Shown here: in pieces, positions 61,938 through 64,000 of the stretch
Layout of the letters: the number at the start of each line of letters is the position of its first letter
How positions within the stretch are numbered: position 1 is the first letter of the stretch
Origin: Nonomuraea sp. SYSU D8015
Lineage (GTDB): Bacteria; Actinomycetota; Actinomycetes; Streptosporangiales; Streptosporangiaceae
Assembly: GCF_008065375.1 (NCBI RefSeq)
Contig: NZ_VJYI01000002.1
Span: 496,001 to 560,000 of the forward strand
DNA length: 64,000 nucleotides
Direction: 5' to 3'
The notes under the pieces: generated by a model
The model's database searches: none
Told to the model about the DNA's origin: nothing
The model's input: the letters and a program-made list of their open reading frames with translations, nothing else
Made by a program: the position numbers and the translations under genes

Positions 61938-62638
61938 CAGGCGCCGCCGTCCAGAGGCTCGTACCGGTATCCGACCCCCCACACCGTGACGATCCTGCGC
62001 GGCGCCGTCGGATCCGGCTCGATCTTCTCCCGCAGCCGCCGCACGTGCACCGTCACCGTGGAGGAGTCGCCGAACGACCACCCCCACACCTGGTTCAGCA
62101 GCGCCGACCGGCTGAACGCCTGGCGCGGGTTCCGCATCAGGTACGCCAGCAGGTCGAACTCCCGCGCCGTCAGCATCACCTCGTCCCCGCGCAGCCGCAC
62201 CTCATGAGCCCCCACGTCCACCATCAGCTCCCCGTCGCGCAGCACGCCGGTGCCGCCGGTGACGGAGGCGCCCCTGGCCCGCCGCAGTACGGACTGCACG
62301 CGCAGCGCCAGCTCGCGCGGGCTGAACGGCTTGGTCACGTAGTCGTCGGCACCCGTCTCCAGGCCGACCACCCGGTCGATCTCCTCGCCGAGCGCGGTCA
62401 GCATGATCACCGGCACCGGCCAGCGCTCCCTGAGCTTCCTGCACACCTGCAGCCCGTCGACCTTGGGCAACATCAGGTCGAGCACCATGAGGTCCGGCGG
62501 TCGCGCCAGCGCCCGGCGCAGCGCCTCGGCGCCGTCGCCGACGCATTCGACCTCGTGCCCGTCGCGCTCCAGATAGCGGGCGACGACCTCGGAGACTGTC
62601 GGGTCGTCATCGACCACCAGGATGCGCGTGTTCACCAT
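61937..62638 (-). CDS. OmpR-family response regulator
   Basis: 233 aa. Receiver domain: ILVVDDDPTVSEVV with the acidic pair, phospho-Asp in PDLMVLDLMLPKVDG, Thr in VIMLTALGEE and Lys in DDYVTKPFSPREL. The C-terminal winged helix ends in STVTVHVRRLREKIEPDP and VWGVGYRYEP. Couples to the kinase gene. Targets unknown; the divergent small membrane genes and yidC are nearest. Confidence 0.94.
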   Translation of the reverse strand: MVNTRILVVDDDPTVSEVVARYLERDGHEVECVGDGAEALRRALARPPDLMVLDLMLPKVDGLQVCRKLRERWPVPVIMLTALGEEIDRVVGLETGADDYVTKPFSPRELALRVQSVLRRARGASVTGGTGVLRDGELMVDVGAHEVRLRGDEVMLTAREFDLLAYLMRNPRQAFSRSALLNQVWGWSFGDSSTVTVHVRRLREKIEPDPTAPRRIVTVWGVGYRYEPLDGGA

Positions 62639-62729
62639 TTCACGGTACGGCCGGACGTGGCCGAAGTGAGATGGACGTCATCGGTTCGTAAGCCTCGCGG
62701 ATCATGCCGGGAGGACGTACGGTGGCTGC

Positions 62730-62903
62730 ATGGGTAGAGTCGTGATGCTCGTCATAGGGACCTTGCTGGGTCTCTTCGTGGTTTTCAACTTCCTGCTGCC
62801 GCTGCTGGCAGGGTTGCTCAAGATCGCTCTGATCATCGGTGTGGTCGCTCTGCTCGTCTTCATCGCGGTCACCGTCGTGGGCAAGTCCTCTCGATCACAT
62901 TGA
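62730..62903 (+). CDS. 57-aa membrane protein
   Basis: ATG 62730 with GGTGG upstream. Nearly entirely hydrophobic: MLVIGTLLGLFVVFNFLLP, then ALIIGVVALLVFIAVTVVG, ending KSSRSH. Two helices. It overlaps the next gene (TTGA), making an operon with the DUF6412-like protein and yidC. Function unknown. Confidence 0.7.
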   Translation: MGRVVMLVIGTLLGLFVVFNFLLPLLAGLLKIALIIGVVALLVFIAVTVVGKSSRSH

Positions 62904-63100
62904 CGCTTTTCCTGCTCGATCCGTGGCTGGCCGGGATCACCATGGTGGCGATCCTGCTGCTGGCCACGTGGGCGGCCACGCTGCTGCCCGTCCTCAGCGG
63001 GGAGCCGGTCGGCTTTCCGCTGATTTACGCGCGCCGTACGGCGTTCCAGCGCCAGCGCGATCCTGACGCGGCCGGACGTCCGCGTCCACGAGCCCCTTAG
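62900..63100 (+). CDS. small membrane protein, DUF6412-like
   Basis: 66 aa from TTG 62900, overlapping the upstream stop. One to two membrane helices (MVAILLLATWAATLLPVL), then a basic tail ending GRPRPRAP. This size, tail and position next to a YidC paralogue match what I recall of DUF6412. It may assist membrane insertion. Confidence 0.55.
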   Translation: MTLFLLDPWLAGITMVAILLLATWAATLLPVLSGEPVGFPLIYARRTAFQRQRDPDAAGRPRPRAP

Positions 63101-63104
63101 GCAC

Positions 63105-63135
63105 GCCCCGCTTCCCGAAGTTCCCGAAGCGGGGC
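63105..63135. terminator. perfect hairpin before yidC
   Basis: GCCCCGCTTC (63105-63114) pairs perfectly with GAAGCGGGGC (63126-63135) around an 11-nt loop. It may terminate or attenuate transcription between the small membrane genes and yidC. No T-tract. Confidence 0.6.
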
Positions 63136-63185
63136 TCGCCCGACGTGTGAGCCCTGATCCTCCTCCTTGATCGCTGGAAGGGCTC

Positions 63186-63827
63186 ATGATCGATTCTCTT
63201 GTCACGTTCGTCATCGGCATGTCCGGGGGCAGTGCCGCCCTCGCGATCGTGTTGTTCACGGTGGCGGTGCGGCTTTTGCTGCTGCCGCTCAACGTCCGCC
63301 AGGCCCGTACGGTGAAGATCCGCGAGAGGCTCGCGCCCAAGCTCCGCGAGTTGCGCAAGCGCCATGCGCGCAATCCGGAGCGGCTGGCCAGGGAGACGAG
63401 CGCGTTGTTCGCCAAGGAGGGCAGCTCACCCTTCGCCGGGATCCTCCCGATGCTGGCGCAACTGCCGTTCATGTGGCTGATGTACCGGATGGCCACGCAT
63501 CCGACCGCACTGGCCGGTCATGACCTGTTCGGGGCGCCTTTGGGGCAACAAGTCGCTGGAATCGTTGCCAATTACGGTCTTATAAGCGGACCAGTTTTGG
63601 TCTTCGTTCTGGTCATCCTCCTGGTCACAGCGGTGGCATGGCTGTCCGCAAAGCAAATCAAGGTGACCGAAGAGCAGCCGGAGCTCATGAGGAAGATCGT
63701 GAAGCTGCTGCCGTACGGCTCCGTGCTGGCCACGCTCGTGCTGCCGCTGGCGGCGGGCCTCTACCTGCTGGTGTCGACGGCGTGGGCGACCGGCGAGCGC
63801 GCCGTGCTGGCTAGCCGGCCTCTTTGA
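63186..63827 (+). CDS. yidC: YidC/Oxa1-family membrane protein insertase paralogue
   Basis: 213 aa from ATG 63186. Five membrane helices; the first has AIVLFTVAVRLLLLPLNVRQ with the conserved Arg, followed by the cytoplasmic hairpin LRELRKRHARNPERLARE, then GILPMLAQLPFMWLMYRM and C-terminal LLPYGSVLATLVLPLAAGLY. Shorter than the housekeeping enzyme, so probably an accessory copy. Its end overlaps the convergent ATPase gene by 17 nt. Confidence 0.88.
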   Translation: MIDSLVTFVIGMSGGSAALAIVLFTVAVRLLLLPLNVRQARTVKIRERLAPKLRELRKRHARNPERLARETSALFAKEGSSPFAGILPMLAQLPFMWLMYRMATHPTALAGHDLFGAPLGQQVAGIVANYGLISGPVLVFVLVILLVTAVAWLSAKQIKVTEEQPELMRKIVKLLPYGSVLATLVLPLAAGLYLLVSTAWATGERAVLASRPL

Positions 63828-64000
63828 GGGTCGCGACCTGCCCGTTCATCGACGCTTTGGGGGCGGGCAGGATGGCCCACACCGTGGTCGTGTCCCCGTC
63901 GTGGCGTACTCCCCAGCTCTCCGCCACGTATTCCACGATGCCGAGCCCCCGGCCCCCGAGGGAGGACAGGGTCGGGCGGCCCGCTCGCGGCTCCGTGGCC
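63811..64000 (-). CDS. anti-sigma-type ATP-binding protein, 5' end outside window
   Basis: Only the last 62 codons are in the window. They contain the G2 box of a GHKL ATPase (LGGRGLGIVEYVAESWGVR), then DTTTVWAILPAP and the tail ending VATLKEAG. This is the end of the RsbW-like/regulatory HATPase_c_2 proteins common in actinomycetes, which pair with STAS proteins such as the two seen here. Confidence 0.75.
   Translation of the reverse strand, partial: ATEPRAGRPTLSSLGGRGLGIVEYVAESWGVRHDGDTTTVWAILPAPKASMNGQVATLKEAG

Overview
The window is very GC-rich, gene-dense DNA from an actinomycete. It carries a Bpa proteasome activator with a GPYL tail, an EspI-like ATPase, a polyprenol-phosphomannose-type mannosyltransferase, STAS/anti-sigma switches and many GTG starts. 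The style of the chromosomal part suggests a Streptosporangiaceae-like genus such as Nonomuraea, but that placement is inference.

Layout. (1) 1-20.9 kb is a specialised-metabolite cluster cut by the left window edge. A five-gene minus-strand operon encodes a stand-alone adenylation-carrier protein, a P450, an ATP-grasp ligase, a diaminobutyrate-type aminotransferase and an AurF-type diiron N-oxygenase. A divergent gene encodes a caspase/CHAT-like protein with a zinc ribbon. Next come a small protein, a sulfotransferase, a B12-radical SAM enzyme, a methyltransferase and an HTTM membrane pair (all minus), then a three-gene ABC exporter (plus). Last is a minus-strand operon of a second ATP-grasp ligase and two histidyl-tRNA synthetases that resemble the eukaryotic/archaeal type. 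No condensation domain or polyketide synthase is present in the visible part. (2) 21.0-33 kb is accessory DNA with decay. It contains the 3' half of a tRNA-Arg (an att-like scar), CTAACAC repeats, an integrase remnant, a shattered histidine kinase, an RDD fragment, a frameshifted small gene, two closely related RibD/DHFR-like proteins, an AraC regulator, a DHA2 transporter, an isochorismatase-fold hydrolase and a secreted lamin-tail protein. (3) 33-43 kb is semi-accessory: a PAS membrane protein, a coiled-coil protein, a DUF6745-like protein, a luciferase-like oxidoreductase, a secreted GH6 cellulase with a CebR/CelR-type operator, a TetR-DHA2 efflux locus, an M15 peptidase and a NUDIX-PIN-like protein. 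(4) 43-64 kb is chromosomal backbone: tRNA-Ser(UGA), EspI-like ATPase, quinone oxidoreductase, Bpa, HAD phosphatase, cold-shock protein, SerRS, prephenate dehydratase, DUF4446, GT87 and MptB-like mannosyltransferases, an AlkP-like membrane protein, GT2, STAS, an OmpR two-component system, a YidC paralogue and the end of an anti-sigma-type ATPase.

How the genes may work together (inference). In the cluster, the carrier-bound amino acid loaded by the A-PCP protein is probably hydroxylated by its coupled P450. The aminotransferase would supply 2,4-diaminobutyrate and the AurF-type enzyme would oxidise a nitrogen. The ATP-grasp enzymes would form amide bonds; sulfo, methyl and radical-SAM steps decorate the product, and the ABC system exports it. 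The two histidyl-tRNA synthetases would confer self-resistance or supply activated histidine. The tRNA-Arg scar just beyond the cluster suggests that an integrative element once recombined here.
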